A DNA stretch of 64,000 bases. Source: JACPYG01 sp038063015. Its GTDB lineage: Bacteria; Patescibacteriota; Minisyncoccia; Minisyncoccales; Staskawiczbacteraceae. Shown one piece after another: positions 17,898-25,427 of the stretch. The position numbers were made by a program, and so were the translations under genes. The DNA lies in NCBI GenBank assembly GCA_038063015.1, contig JBBTVX010000006.1:1-64000 (forward strand), given 5' to 3'. Under the pieces are notes generated by a model that saw only the letters and a program-made list of their open reading frames with translations, was not told the DNA's origin and searched no databases. The stretch's first letter is position 1, and each line of letters opens with the position of its first letter.

Positions 17898-18266
17898 ATG
17901 AAAAAAATTTTAATCGTAGAAGACGCGTCAGAGGAGTTGCAGCTTTACTCTGATATGCTTAAACGGGAAAATTTTGAAACCATTGAGGCGAAAAATGGGA
18001 ACGAAGGACTAGAGGTTGCTTTGCGTTCTAAACCAGATTTAATTCTGCTTGATATTTTAATGCCGGTAATGGATGGGATAACTATGCTGAAAGAATTAAA
18101 AATAAATGACGCTACAAAAAATATTCCCGTGATTGTTTTAACTAATTACAGCGATACTCAAAAAATAGCCGAGGCCATGGAAAACGGAGCCTACGGTTAT
18201 CTAGTTAAAATTGATTTGGAAAATGGCGACTTGGTAAAAAACATCAAGAGTGCCTTGTCAAAGTAA
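17898..18266 (+). CDS. Single-domain response regulator (CheY-like receiver)
   Basis: 122 residues, receiver domain only. The acidic pocket (VEDAS), phosphoacceptor Asp in DLILLDILMPVMDG, Thr/Ser switch (VIVLTNYSD) and conserved Lys (YLVKIDLENG) are present. There is no output domain, so it must act by protein contact; its divergent position next to the pilus operon suggests a link to pilus control, which is inference. It is followed immediately by the thioredoxin/FTR gene with 1 nt between stop and start. Confidence 0.85.
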   Translation: MKKILIVEDASEELQLYSDMLKRENFETIEAKNGNEGLEVALRSKPDLILLDILMPVMDGITMLKELKINDATKNIPVIVLTNYSDTQKIAEAMENGAYGYLVKIDLENGDLVKNIKSALSK

Positions 18267-18267
18267 A

Positions 18268-18858
18268 ATGTCAATTATTTTAACCGATGAAAATTTTGAA
18301 AAAGAAATTCAGGCCATAGGCAAGCCGGTTTTAGTTGATTTTTTCGCAACTTGGTGCGAGCCCTGTTCTGTTTTAACTCCAATTTTAGAAAAAGTGGCGG
18401 ATGATTTAAAAGAAAAAATTGTTTTAGTTAAAGCCAATATTGACGAAATTCCTCAGACCGCCCAGAAGTTTGGAATCGATAGGATTCCGACAATTGTTCT
18501 TTTTGAAAAAGGAAAACCAATCAGCAGTTTTGTGGGGTTAAGGTCAGAAAGGGATATTAAAGAATGGTTAGAGGAAGCGTTAAACCATGACCAGTCAGAA
18601 AAGATTGAGGAATTGATAGTAGGGTATTCAAAATACGCAGAAGAAAATGGGTTTAAACTAAACCCCGATAAGAAAACCGTTGAAAGAGTAATCAAAGGAT
18701 TGTTGGAAAACGAAAAAAAATATGGAGAAAAATATTGCCCATGCAGGAGGGTTACCGGAGACAAAGAAGAGGACTCAAAAAAGATTTGTCCCTGTTTCTG
18801 GCATAAAGACGAAATTAATAAAGACGGGCATTGTTTTTGCAGGTTATATGTAAAATAG
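18268..18858 (+). CDS. Fusion of thioredoxin and ferredoxin-thioredoxin reductase catalytic subunit
   Basis: 196 residues with two domains. Residues 1-105 are a thioredoxin with active site WCEPC (C30, C33; Glu replaces the usual Gly). Residues about 115-196 resemble the FTR catalytic beta chain, which uses a 4Fe-4S cluster and an adjacent disulfide to reduce thioredoxin: CPC (157/159), CPC (174/176) and CFC (189/191), the last replacing the family CHC. The fusion would put reductase and substrate in one chain. The electron donor is not visible. The ATG at 18268 follows the preceding stop by 1 nt, indicating coupled translation. Confidence 0.85.
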   Translation: MSIILTDENFEKEIQAIGKPVLVDFFATWCEPCSVLTPILEKVADDLKEKIVLVKANIDEIPQTAQKFGIDRIPTIVLFEKGKPISSFVGLRSERDIKEWLEEALNHDQSEKIEELIVGYSKYAEENGFKLNPDKKTVERVIKGLLENEKKYGEKYCPCRRVTGDKEEDSKKICPCFWHKDEINKDGHCFCRLYVK

Positions 18859-18860
18859 GT

Positions 18861-18880
18861 ATATGATTATAGACGATGTA
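18861..18880 (+). repeat. Left copy of a 20-bp direct repeat flanking an accessory segment
   Basis: ATATGATTATAGACGATGTA, identical to 21403-21422, where it forms the start of obg. Here it would encode only MIIDDVYL before a stop, so it is a vestigial copy of the obg 5' end. The 2.5 kb between the copies carries three accessory genes. Confidence 0.8.
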
Positions 18881-18895
18881 TATCTATAAAAATTT

Positions 18896-19294
18896 ATGAA
18901 ACTTTTTATCACAATAAATTTTCAGAAAGGCGACAATAAAAAAGAAATTGAATATCTTTGCTGGCTCATAAAAGAAGCGGGTTTTGAAGATTTTTGCTTT
19001 ATTCGCGATGTGGAAAATTATAAAAATATCTTCAATAGTCCACAAGAGTTGATGCAGAGAGCGAGGAAAGAAATAAGCAAGTCAGACGCGCTATTGATTG
19101 ATGTGACAAATAAGCCAACAGGAAGAGCTATAGAGGCGGGCATTGCTTATGCGTTAGATAAAAAAGTGATTCTTATAGCGAAAAAAGGTACTCAAATAAA
19201 AAACATAGCCAGAGGTATTGCAAGTCTTGTAATAGAATATGATGTAATTGATAATATAGTTGCACCATTAAAAAAGTGGCTATCTAACAGCTGA
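18896..19294 (+). CDS. Nucleoside 2-deoxyribosyltransferase-like protein
   Basis: 132 residues with the NDT-like Rossmann core. SDALLIDVTNKPTGRAIEAG contains the family pattern of an acidic D-x-T and the catalytic Glu in GRAIEAGIAYAL, followed by KVILIAKKG. Family members exchange bases between deoxynucleosides or hydrolyse nucleoside phosphates. It has no strong ribosome site and lies inside the repeat-flanked accessory segment. Substrate unknown. Confidence 0.7.
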   Translation: MKLFITINFQKGDNKKEIEYLCWLIKEAGFEDFCFIRDVENYKNIFNSPQELMQRARKEISKSDALLIDVTNKPTGRAIEAGIAYALDKKVILIAKKGTQIKNIARGIASLVIEYDVIDNIVAPLKKWLSNS

Positions 19295-19336
19295 ATTTGA
19301 CATATTTGAGTAAAACTTGTAAGGTAAAAGTAGTAC

Positions 19337-19357
19337 GCTGAGAAAGATTCTCGGTTT
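19337..19357 (+). terminator. Short hairpin with T-run after the deoxyribosyltransferase-like gene
   Basis: CTGAGAA / TTCTCGG arms with an AGA loop, followed by TTTT. Weak terminator candidate, about 40 nt after the stop codon and 45 nt before the next gene. Confidence 0.45.
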
Positions 19358-19401
19358 TGACAAGTGAACAAGAACCTTTAGATATGTGAGGAAAAAAAGC
19401 A

Positions 19402-20756
19402 ATGATTAGACCAACACTTCAGCACTATGATTTAGTTCTAGTGAATACCCCCGCTCAAGACTATGGGGTGTGCATCGAACAAGACCAGAGTGGAACTATT
19501 CCGCCTCTTGGTCTGGGAAGTATTCTTACTTTTCTTGCACATCATGGTAAAAAAGTTGGTTTGTTAGACGCTGATGCGTTAAAGATGTCGGTTGTCGAGA
19601 CAATTGATTTTTTACGGTCTTGTCCGACAGATTATGTTGGGTTTACTGCTATGTCCGAAAATATCCATATTGCAGGTTATATCGCTCAAGCATTACCTCA
19701 ACGGACTATTCTCGGTGGAATCCATGCGAGATTAATCCCGGAAGAAACTATTCAACAATTTTCTTTCTTTTATGCCGTAGTTCATGGCGAAGGGGAGGAG
19801 TCGACTCTCAAAATTATCGATGGTACTCCTCGCGAAGAAATTACAAGTGTGGCATTTGTGGATGGTGAAAAATATGTGGTTAATCCTAAAGGAGAATGGA
19901 TTGATGTTAATGCCATCCCACCCATCGACAAAATTTTCTTCGAGCCAACAGGAGAAACATATTATATGATTACCTCGCGTGGTTGCCCATTTAACTGTTC
20001 TTATTGCGCAAGTCCGCTTCTTTGTGGTCGTGTGGTGCGATTTGAATCTATGACTCGAGTTGTAGCACAGATGAAAATAGCGTACGATGATGGCAAACGT
20101 TTTTTTCATTTTCTTGATGATCAATTTTTGATTAGTGAAAAGCGAGCTCGGGAATTTTTCGAAGGACTTAAGAGCGTAGATCTTTACGGCATAATCACTT
20201 GGCGAGCCATGGCTCGCGTTGATGTCCTTTTGGGTATGTCAGAGGAAACTTTGCATGCGCTCAAGGAAAGCGGTGGTACAACTATCGCCATTGGCATAGA
20301 GAGCGGTTGTGATCGTATTCTCAAAATGACTCACAAAGGTTCAGATAATAATATGGCAAAAGTGGTGGTAAAAAAATTAGTTGATTTAGGTTTTATCGTC
20401 AAAGCATTTTTTATTCTAGGATTTCCGACAGAAACCTACCGAGAAATTCAAGAAACGCGAAACTTTATTATGGAGCTAGGTAAGTTAGGTCTTAGTTATT
20501 TCAATGTCGCTATTCTTCGTCCTTATCCGGGGACGGGGTTTATTACCAACTTTTGGGTCAGGGATATCGCCCAGAGGAGATTTTTTATGAAGATATCCGA
20601 GACAATATAGTAGCCCCGGATAAGAAATATATTCATGGCTACTATAATCATCTAAATAGGCAAGTTCAAATATCGGCCGTTTCCAACGACGAACTTCGTA
20701 GGTTTATTTCAGATATGATTCAGGAGTTTGATAATTGCTTCGGCCGAGTGGACTAG
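19402..20756 (+). pseudogene. B12-binding-type radical SAM protein gene with a frameshift
   Basis: The first 382 or so residues read as an N-terminal cobalamin-binding-like Rossmann domain (IPPLGLGSILTFLAHHGKKV, LGGIHARLIPE) and a radical SAM domain with CPFNCSYC (C195, C199, C202) that ligates the 4Fe-4S cluster. After RPYPGTG the frame is wrong; moving one base at the G run 20535-20538 continues as VYYQLLGQGYRPEEIFYEDI to a stop at 20756. A single missing G explains it, so this is either a recent pseudogene or a sequence error. The ribosome site GAGG precedes the ATG. Base and codon use is richer than in neighbours, suggesting transfer. Substrate unknown. Confidence 0.75.
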
Positions 20757-20768
20757 TTGAATAAAAAT

Positions 20769-20808
20769 TCGCCAGAGAGAGATACTTTAAAAAATCTCTT
20801 TCTGGCGA
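20769..20808 (+). terminator. Strong hairpin after the radical SAM gene
   Basis: Two 15-nt arms (TCGCCAGAGAGAGAT and ATCTCTTTCTGGCGA, one G-T pair) enclose a 10-nt A-rich loop and are followed by TATTAATTTT. Likely transcription terminator between the radical SAM and CYTH genes. Confidence 0.7.
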
Positions 20809-20824
20809 TATTAATTTTAAAATT

Positions 20825-21394
20825 ATGAAGATAGAAGAAGAAATTAAATTTATTATCAAAACCGATAGAATAGACGAAATTGTTGGCACTATTTTAAAAG
20901 CCAATTTTGAAGAAACAAGTGTTTTAAAAATTAAAGATACTTATCCCGATACAAAAGATTTCGCTATTCTTAAAAGCTTACAAGGTTTTCGCAAAAGAGT
21001 TATAGAGGTAATTTCCGTGAAAAACATCCCTTCAGATGCACCCATACAAGAAAGGTTTGTTTATAAAAAGAAAATTGGCGAAACGGTCTACGAAGAAAAA
21101 ATCACCGAGGCACAGTTTGCGGAAAAAACAAAAAGTTTAAAAAATCATATTGTGATTGAAAAAAATAGGTTCGTTTTTGTTAAAGATGATGTTGAGATTG
21201 TTGTTGATATTGTTTGTGGCGTGGGCAATTTGTTAGAGATAGAATGTAGCAAAGATAGTAAACCACAACAAGTATTCAATAGTTTAGGGATGAAACATGA
21301 TTGGGTTGAAAGAACAAAATTAGGAGCAACAGAACTATGGTTAGAAAAAAATAGAGATCTCGTTATTGAGTTCAAAAAAAACAATCGAAAATAA
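20825..21394 (+). CDS. CYTH domain protein, third copy
   Basis: 189 residues, beginning MKIEEEIKF with the ExExK motif. Later family strands include FRKRVIEVISVK, ERFVYKKKI, VEIVVDIVCGVGNLLEIE and an LGATELWLEK end. Length and layout fit class IV adenylate cyclase/triphosphate-tunnel proteins; the substrate is unknown. It is the last gene of the accessory segment, 8 nt before the right repeat copy that starts obg. Confidence 0.75.
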   Translation: MKIEEEIKFIIKTDRIDEIVGTILKANFEETSVLKIKDTYPDTKDFAILKSLQGFRKRVIEVISVKNIPSDAPIQERFVYKKKIGETVYEEKITEAQFAEKTKSLKNHIVIEKNRFVFVKDDVEIVVDIVCGVGNLLEIECSKDSKPQQVFNSLGMKHDWVERTKLGATELWLEKNRDLVIEFKKNNRK

Positions 21395-21402
21395 AGGTTA
21401 AG

Positions 21403-21422
21403 ATATGATTATAGACGATGTA
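21403..21422 (+). repeat. Right copy of the 20-bp direct repeat, at the obg start codon
   Basis: Identical to 18861-18880; includes the obg ATG and its first codons. The pair brackets the deoxyribosyltransferase-like, radical SAM and CYTH genes. Confidence 0.8.
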
Positions 21423-22373
21423 AAAATAAAGATTACAGCTGGACACGGCGGGAAAGGCCTGGTGGTTTTTAACAAAACAAAAATGGCCCTGGGCCCCACT
21501 GGAGGAAGCGGAGGTTGCGGCGGCAATATTTTTTTACAAGGAGTTTCTGATATAGGAGCTTTAAGGCAGTTTCGTTTTAGAAAAGACATTAAGGCCGAGG
21601 ATGGTCAAAACGGTAGAAATCAGCTTCATGACGGCCATGATGCCGGGGATTTAATTTTACTGGTGCCGGTTGGTACGGTTTCCCATAATCTTACAACTAG
21701 AAAAACTTTGGAAATTACCAAAATAGGTCAGTTGGAATTAGTTGCCAAGGGCGGAAAAGGAGGAAGAGGAAATTTTCTTTTTAGGTCAGCGACTAATACC
21801 AGTCCAAAGCAATTTGAAGAGGGAACAAATGGTCAATCTTTTGAATTGCGCCTTGAATTAAAAATGATTGCCGATGTCGGTTTCGTGGGGCTTCCCAATG
21901 TCGGCAAATCTAGTTTGCTCAATGAATTAACCGCCGCCAAAAGTAAGGTGGCAAATTATCCTTTTACAACTTTAAATCCCAATTTAGGCGTATATTATGA
22001 TTTGATATTGGCCGATATCCCGGGGCTGGTAGAGGGGGCTTCGGCCGGCAAAGGATTGGGCATTAAATTTTTACGCCACATAGAACGGACAAAAGTTTTG
22101 TTTCATTTTGTTTCAGCCGATTCGGCAGACCCGGTTGGGGATTACAAAACAGTCAGAGCTGAATTATCAAAGTATAATGAATTGCTTTTAGAAAAAAATG
22201 AGTATATTTTTTTGAGTAAGTCAGATTTAGCTTTGCCAGAGGTTATTTTAAAAATGGTGGCAGAATTTAAAAAGGTTGGGCAAAAAATAATTCCAATTTC
22301 AATAATTGACCCCGACAGCATAGAGAGTGTTAAAAAAATACTTAATAATTTAATCCTAGAAAAGACAGCTTGA
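21405..22373 (+). CDS. obg: Obg/CgtA family GTPase
   Basis: 322 residues. A glycine-rich Obg fold at residues 1-155 (GHGGKGLVVF, GGSGGCGGN, GGKGGRGNF) precedes a G domain: G1 GLPNVGKSS (162-170), switch region YPFTTLNP, G3 DIPGLVEGA and LSKSDLA near G4 (family N/TKxD, here SKSD). The C-terminal OCT domain of many Obg proteins is absent. Obg acts in 50S ribosome assembly and stress control. Its first codons are duplicated 2.5 kb upstream. Confidence 0.95.
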   Translation: MIIDDVKIKITAGHGGKGLVVFNKTKMALGPTGGSGGCGGNIFLQGVSDIGALRQFRFRKDIKAEDGQNGRNQLHDGHDAGDLILLVPVGTVSHNLTTRKTLEITKIGQLELVAKGGKGGRGNFLFRSATNTSPKQFEEGTNGQSFELRLELKMIADVGFVGLPNVGKSSLLNELTAAKSKVANYPFTTLNPNLGVYYDLILADIPGLVEGASAGKGLGIKFLRHIERTKVLFHFVSADSADPVGDYKTVRAELSKYNELLLEKNEYIFLSKSDLALPEVILKMVAEFKKVGQKIIPISIIDPDSIESVKKILNNLILEKTA

Positions 22374-22403
22374 TTTTTTCAGAAAATTGTTGTAAGATGG
22401 GGT

Positions 22404-22655
22404 ATGACCAATAAAGAACATTTTTTAATAGAGCACAATAAATTATCTCCCCTAAGCTTGCAAGCCACCTTAATTTTACTCACTCGTTTTAAAGAAGAGA
22501 AAACATCTCTTTTTAAAGATGATAATTGGTCTATAGACAAACTTAGAAGGCCGTTTATATTATGGCTCACATCCTTGTCGCCAGAAAAGCAAAAAGATAG
22601 CGCCGAGCAAGGAAAGGATAGATTATTTCATCCATATCCTGTTACTAAAGTATAG
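22404..22655 (+). CDS. Small hypothetical protein
   Basis: 83 residues, hydrophilic, no recognised motif; a leucine-rich middle (LSLQATLILLTRF) and a WSIDKLRRPFILWL segment suggest two helices. It lies 30 nt after obg and 7 nt before the PAP2-like gene, on the same strand, with GGGG before the ATG as a possible ribosome site. Function unknown. Confidence 0.5.
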   Translation: MTNKEHFLIEHNKLSPLSLQATLILLTRFKEEKTSLFKDDNWSIDKLRRPFILWLTSLSPEKQKDSAEQGKDRLFHPYPVTKV

Positions 22656-22662
22656 GTCTATT

Positions 22663-23325
22663 ATGACGAGGCTTTTAAACAAAATTTATTTAAGGCACAA
22701 AAATTTTTGGATAAAAGATAATTTTTTATCAGCGCTGATCAGCGGATTATTTCTTTTGCTGGCATTATTGGCGCAAAGCTATGCCAATAATTACGTTGAT
22801 TATGTTGCCAGCACTCCGGTAGGAGACATATTTTTAGACAATTTGCCAACTATTAATGTTGGTTTTTTTGTTGTTGAAGGAGTTTTGATTTTTACCTTGA
22901 TTATCGTATTTTTATTTTTAGCATTCCCTAAATATATTGCATTTACTTTAAAAACCTTGGCGCTATTTATTATTATCAGGTCATTTTTTGTCAGCTTGAC
23001 GCACTTGGGAGTAAATCCCAATCAACTAACATTGAATCCGGAAAGTATCGGATTTAATATTTATAACTTTTTTTATAGCGCTAAAACCGACTTTTTCTTT
23101 TCAGGGCACACGGGGGTTCCTTTTCTTTTTGCTCTTATTTTTTGGAAAGAAAAGTTCTGGCGGTATTTTTTCTTTATAGCTTCATTTATTTTTGGCGCCA
23201 GCATGCTTTTGGCCCACATGCATTATTCAATTGATGTCTTCGCGGCCCCCTTTATAACATACAGCGTTTTCATGTTGGCAAAACATTTATTTAAAGGCGA
23301 CTTTAAATTAACGAGCCAAGAATAG
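22663..23325 (+). CDS. PAP2-like phosphatase / sphingomyelin synthase-related membrane protein
   Basis: 220 residues with about six membrane helices. DFFFSGHTG and HMHYSIDVFAAPF match the C2 (SGHT) and C3 (HYSxDV) catalytic histidine/aspartate motifs of the PAP2_C (sphingomyelin-synthase-like) family, which act on lipid phosphates or phosphoalcohol head groups at the membrane. Substrate not predictable. Confidence 0.75.
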   Translation: MTRLLNKIYLRHKNFWIKDNFLSALISGLFLLLALLAQSYANNYVDYVASTPVGDIFLDNLPTINVGFFVVEGVLIFTLIIVFLFLAFPKYIAFTLKTLALFIIIRSFFVSLTHLGVNPNQLTLNPESIGFNIYNFFYSAKTDFFFSGHTGVPFLFALIFWKEKFWRYFFFIASFIFGASMLLAHMHYSIDVFAAPFITYSVFMLAKHLFKGDFKLTSQE

Positions 23326-23357
23326 ATTAAGGGGTTTAGTTATTGACAGGTTGGCTA

Positions 23358-23386
23358 TTGTGGACACTTTTTGTTTCTGATATAAT
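23358..23386 (+). promoter_or_regulatory. Candidate promoter of the methyltransferase/nuclease pair
   Basis: TTGTGG (23358-23363), 17-nt spacer, perfect TATAAT (23381-23386), about 18 nt before the start codon at 23405. A second TTGACA lies at 23343-23348 but is too far away to pair with this -10. Confidence 0.55.
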
Positions 23387-23404
23387 AGATTAAACTCCTT
23401 TAAT

Positions 23405-24301
23405 ATGTATAAATTAAAAGATCAATTTTATACGAAGCCGAGCGTATCAGAATACTGCTACAAGACATTTCAAAAGGTTTCAAAAGAGATTGGAGTAAAT
23501 TTAGAGCGATATATTTTTATTGAACCGTCCGCTGGGTGTGGTTCTTTTTTTCAACTTCTACCGAAAAATCGTAGAATAGGAATTGATATAGAACCGAAAA
23601 GATTTTCTGGAATAGAAAATAAGGGAATAATCAAATCGGATTATCTTAGCTGGTATCCTAAAAATACAAAGAAAAAATATGTCGTAATCGGAAATCCGCC
23701 ATTCGGATTGAGAGGAAAATTAGCTCTTGCTTTTATCAATAAATCTTATTCCTATGCCGATATGGTTGCTTTTATTTTGCCACAACTTTTTAATAGTGAC
23801 GGCAAGGGGGTTGCAGGAAAAAGAGTAATAGGATATAAATTAGCATATAATGAACATTTGCCGCCAGATTCATTTATGTATCCAGACGGTACAGATATTC
23901 AAATAAATACCGTTTTTCAAGTTTGGACTAAAATCAATACAGATAAAATAAAAATAAAACCATCTAAAACTTGTAGAAATTTTATTGATGTGTATTCTTT
24001 ATCTGATGGTGGTTTGCCAGCAAACACAAGAAATAAGGATATGATAAAAAAATGTGATGTGTATTTGCCATCCACGACCTTTACAGGGATGAAAGCATAT
24101 AAATCTTTTTATGATTTACCGCACGAGAGAGGTTATGGAGTAGTTATTAAAAGAGATAAAAAAAAGATAAAAGACATTCTTTGTAATACTGATTGGGAAA
24201 AAACTGCTTTTTTATCTACTAATTCTGCTTTAAATCTACGAACAAGTTTAATTGAGAATGTAATAATAGAAGCAGGTTATTTTGATAAACATTTAATATG
24301 A
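23405..24301 (+). CDS. Adenine-specific (N6) DNA methyltransferase-like protein
   Basis: 298 residues. Motif I is EPSAGCGSF (residues 40-48, SAM binding), an acidic end IGIDIEPKRF follows, and motif IV is NPPFG (97-101), the catalytic motif of amino-methyltransferases. Its C-terminal half may hold the recognition region. It overlaps the downstream nuclease-like gene by 4 nt (ATGA), the usual layout for a type II restriction-modification pair. Sequence specificity is unknown. Confidence 0.8.
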   Translation: MYKLKDQFYTKPSVSEYCYKTFQKVSKEIGVNLERYIFIEPSAGCGSFFQLLPKNRRIGIDIEPKRFSGIENKGIIKSDYLSWYPKNTKKKYVVIGNPPFGLRGKLALAFINKSYSYADMVAFILPQLFNSDGKGVAGKRVIGYKLAYNEHLPPDSFMYPDGTDIQINTVFQVWTKINTDKIKIKPSKTCRNFIDVYSLSDGGLPANTRNKDMIKKCDVYLPSTTFTGMKAYKSFYDLPHERGYGVVIKRDKKKIKDILCNTDWEKTAFLSTNSALNLRTSLIENVIIEAGYFDKHLI

Positions 24302-24858
24302 AAATATCAGATATAATTTTCAAAAAAATAAAGGAAATAAAGAGAAGAAAACCACCCCAAAAGTTTGATTGGAATGATAGTTTATATGAAGATATACAAT
24401 TTTTAACGATTGATGAAAGAGGACAACTGGGCGAGGAAATAACAGTGGAAATTTTAAAAGATTTTAAATGCAAAATTGATTATGATGCAAGTATCACGGA
24501 AGCGGTAAAGGGTTGGGATTTTATTTCTAATGGATTGAAAATAGAAGTAAAATTTGCTACTATCACAATCGGCACAGGATTGTTTCAACACGAAAACTTA
24601 CACGCTCAAAGAGATTTTGATGGCATATTATTTATTGATGTTGCCCCGAATGAGATATATCTTACTGCTGTATGCAAGAAAGATATTATTTGGAAGAACC
24701 TACACAGAAGACCAAACGGAGATTATAAATGCGATTTTTCTATAAAGCATATAAAAGATAACAAAATATCAAAGTTTGAAAAACATAAGTCAGGATCGAT
24801 TAGTTCGTCAAAGGATTTTTTTAATACGTATAAATGGTTAGAGAAAAATTGTAAATAA
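24298..24858 (+). CDS. Putative type II restriction endonuclease (PD-(D/E)XK-like)
   Basis: 186 residues that I do not recognise by family, but a PD-(D/E)XK arrangement is visible: Glu in GQLGEEIT (46/47), then D74 in KGWDF and E83-V-K85 in LKIEVKFA. The overlap with a DNA methyltransferase gene supports a restriction enzyme. Alternatives are another DNA-end or repair nuclease. It shares the promoter at 23358-23386. Confidence 0.65.
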   Translation: MKISDIIFKKIKEIKRRKPPQKFDWNDSLYEDIQFLTIDERGQLGEEITVEILKDFKCKIDYDASITEAVKGWDFISNGLKIEVKFATITIGTGLFQHENLHAQRDFDGILFIDVAPNEIYLTAVCKKDIIWKNLHRRPNGDYKCDFSIKHIKDNKISKFEKHKSGSISSSKDFFNTYKWLEKNCK

Positions 24859-24868
24859 GATTGAGTTA

Positions 24869-24897
24869 TTGACGCGGGGGATATAAAATAGTATAAT
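24869..24897 (+). promoter_or_regulatory. Promoter of the cold-shock gene with a long leader
   Basis: TTGACG (24869-24874), 17-nt spacer, perfect TATAAT (24892-24897). Transcription would start near 24904, giving a 5' leader of about 237 nt to the csp ATG. Nearly all of that leader is the 162-bp inverted-repeat element. Confidence 0.65.
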
Positions 24898-24913
24898 GAT
24901 ATTACTTGTTAGT

Positions 24914-25075
24914 TAGACCTGTTGCTTGATAATTATTCGTGACGAAATAAAAAAATTTTGAGCGAAAAATTAGAAAAACGACGATGTTTATATGTTAATA
25001 TAAGCAGAGGAGTTTTTATTATTTTGCAGCCAAAATTTTGAATTGCAGTAGATTAATTATTAAGCAACAGGTCTA
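24914..25075 (+). repeat. 162-bp terminal-inverted-repeat element, copy 1
   Basis: Begins TAGACCTGTTGCTTGATAA and ends with the near-perfect inverted complement (TTATTAAGCAACAGGTCTA). Internal blocks GACGAAAT, GAGCGAAAAA, TTTTGCAGCC and TTGCAGTAGATT recur in the same order in copy 2 (38386-38547). Internal arms also pair: AAAATTTTG with CAAAATTTT here, GTAATTTCG with CGAAATTAC in copy 2. It has no open reading frame of note. It could be a MITE-like non-autonomous element, a palindromic repeat, or a structured RNA; it occupies the csp leader. Confidence 0.8.
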
Positions 25076-25140
25076 TAAGAGACGGGGTCGGGTTTCTAAA
25101 TAAAAGCAAGGTAAAATAAAATAGAAATTAAAATAAAACC

Positions 25141-25338
25141 ATGACAGGAACTATCAAAACACTTACAGAAAAAGGATTTGGGTTCATTGCTCGCGAAGGC
25201 GAAACAAAGGATCTTTTCTTTCATTCTAATGATTTGAATGGTGTATCATACACTGAGTTAAAGGTTGGCGACGAAGTCACCTTTGATGTTGTTGAGGGCG
25301 ACAAAGGCCCAAGCGCAAAAAATGTAACACGCGCATAA
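25141..25338 (+). CDS. Cold-shock domain protein (CspA family)
   Basis: 65 residues, a single cold-shock OB-fold. KGFGFIARE and DLFFHSNDL match RNP1 (KGFGFI) and RNP2 (VFVHF, here LFFHS), which bind single-stranded RNA/DNA. Family members act as RNA chaperones. The gene has its own promoter, a long leader made mostly of a repeat element, and a strong terminator just after the stop, so it is monocistronic. Confidence 0.93.
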   Translation: MTGTIKTLTEKGFGFIAREGETKDLFFHSNDLNGVSYTELKVGDEVTFDVVEGDKGPSAKNVTRA

Positions 25339-25349
25339 TACATTTTCCA

Positions 25350-25379
25350 AAAAGCCCCCCGCTATGCGGGGGGCTTTTT
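25350..25379 (+). terminator. Strong rho-independent terminator of csp
   Basis: A 9-bp G+C stem (GCCCCCCGC / GCGGGGGGC) with TAT loop, preceded by A-run and followed by TTTTT. Confidence 0.95.
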
Positions 25380-25427
25380 GCTCGTTAGTTCTTTTAAAAT
25401 TTGTGATATATGGTAAAATAAAAAAAT

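Noticed and set aside
24914..25075. Riboswitch as the identity of the 162-bp element
   Set aside because: Terminal inverted repeats and the second copy downstream of atpC, not in a metabolic gene leader, argue against a ligand-sensing leader; no known riboswitch core was recognised.
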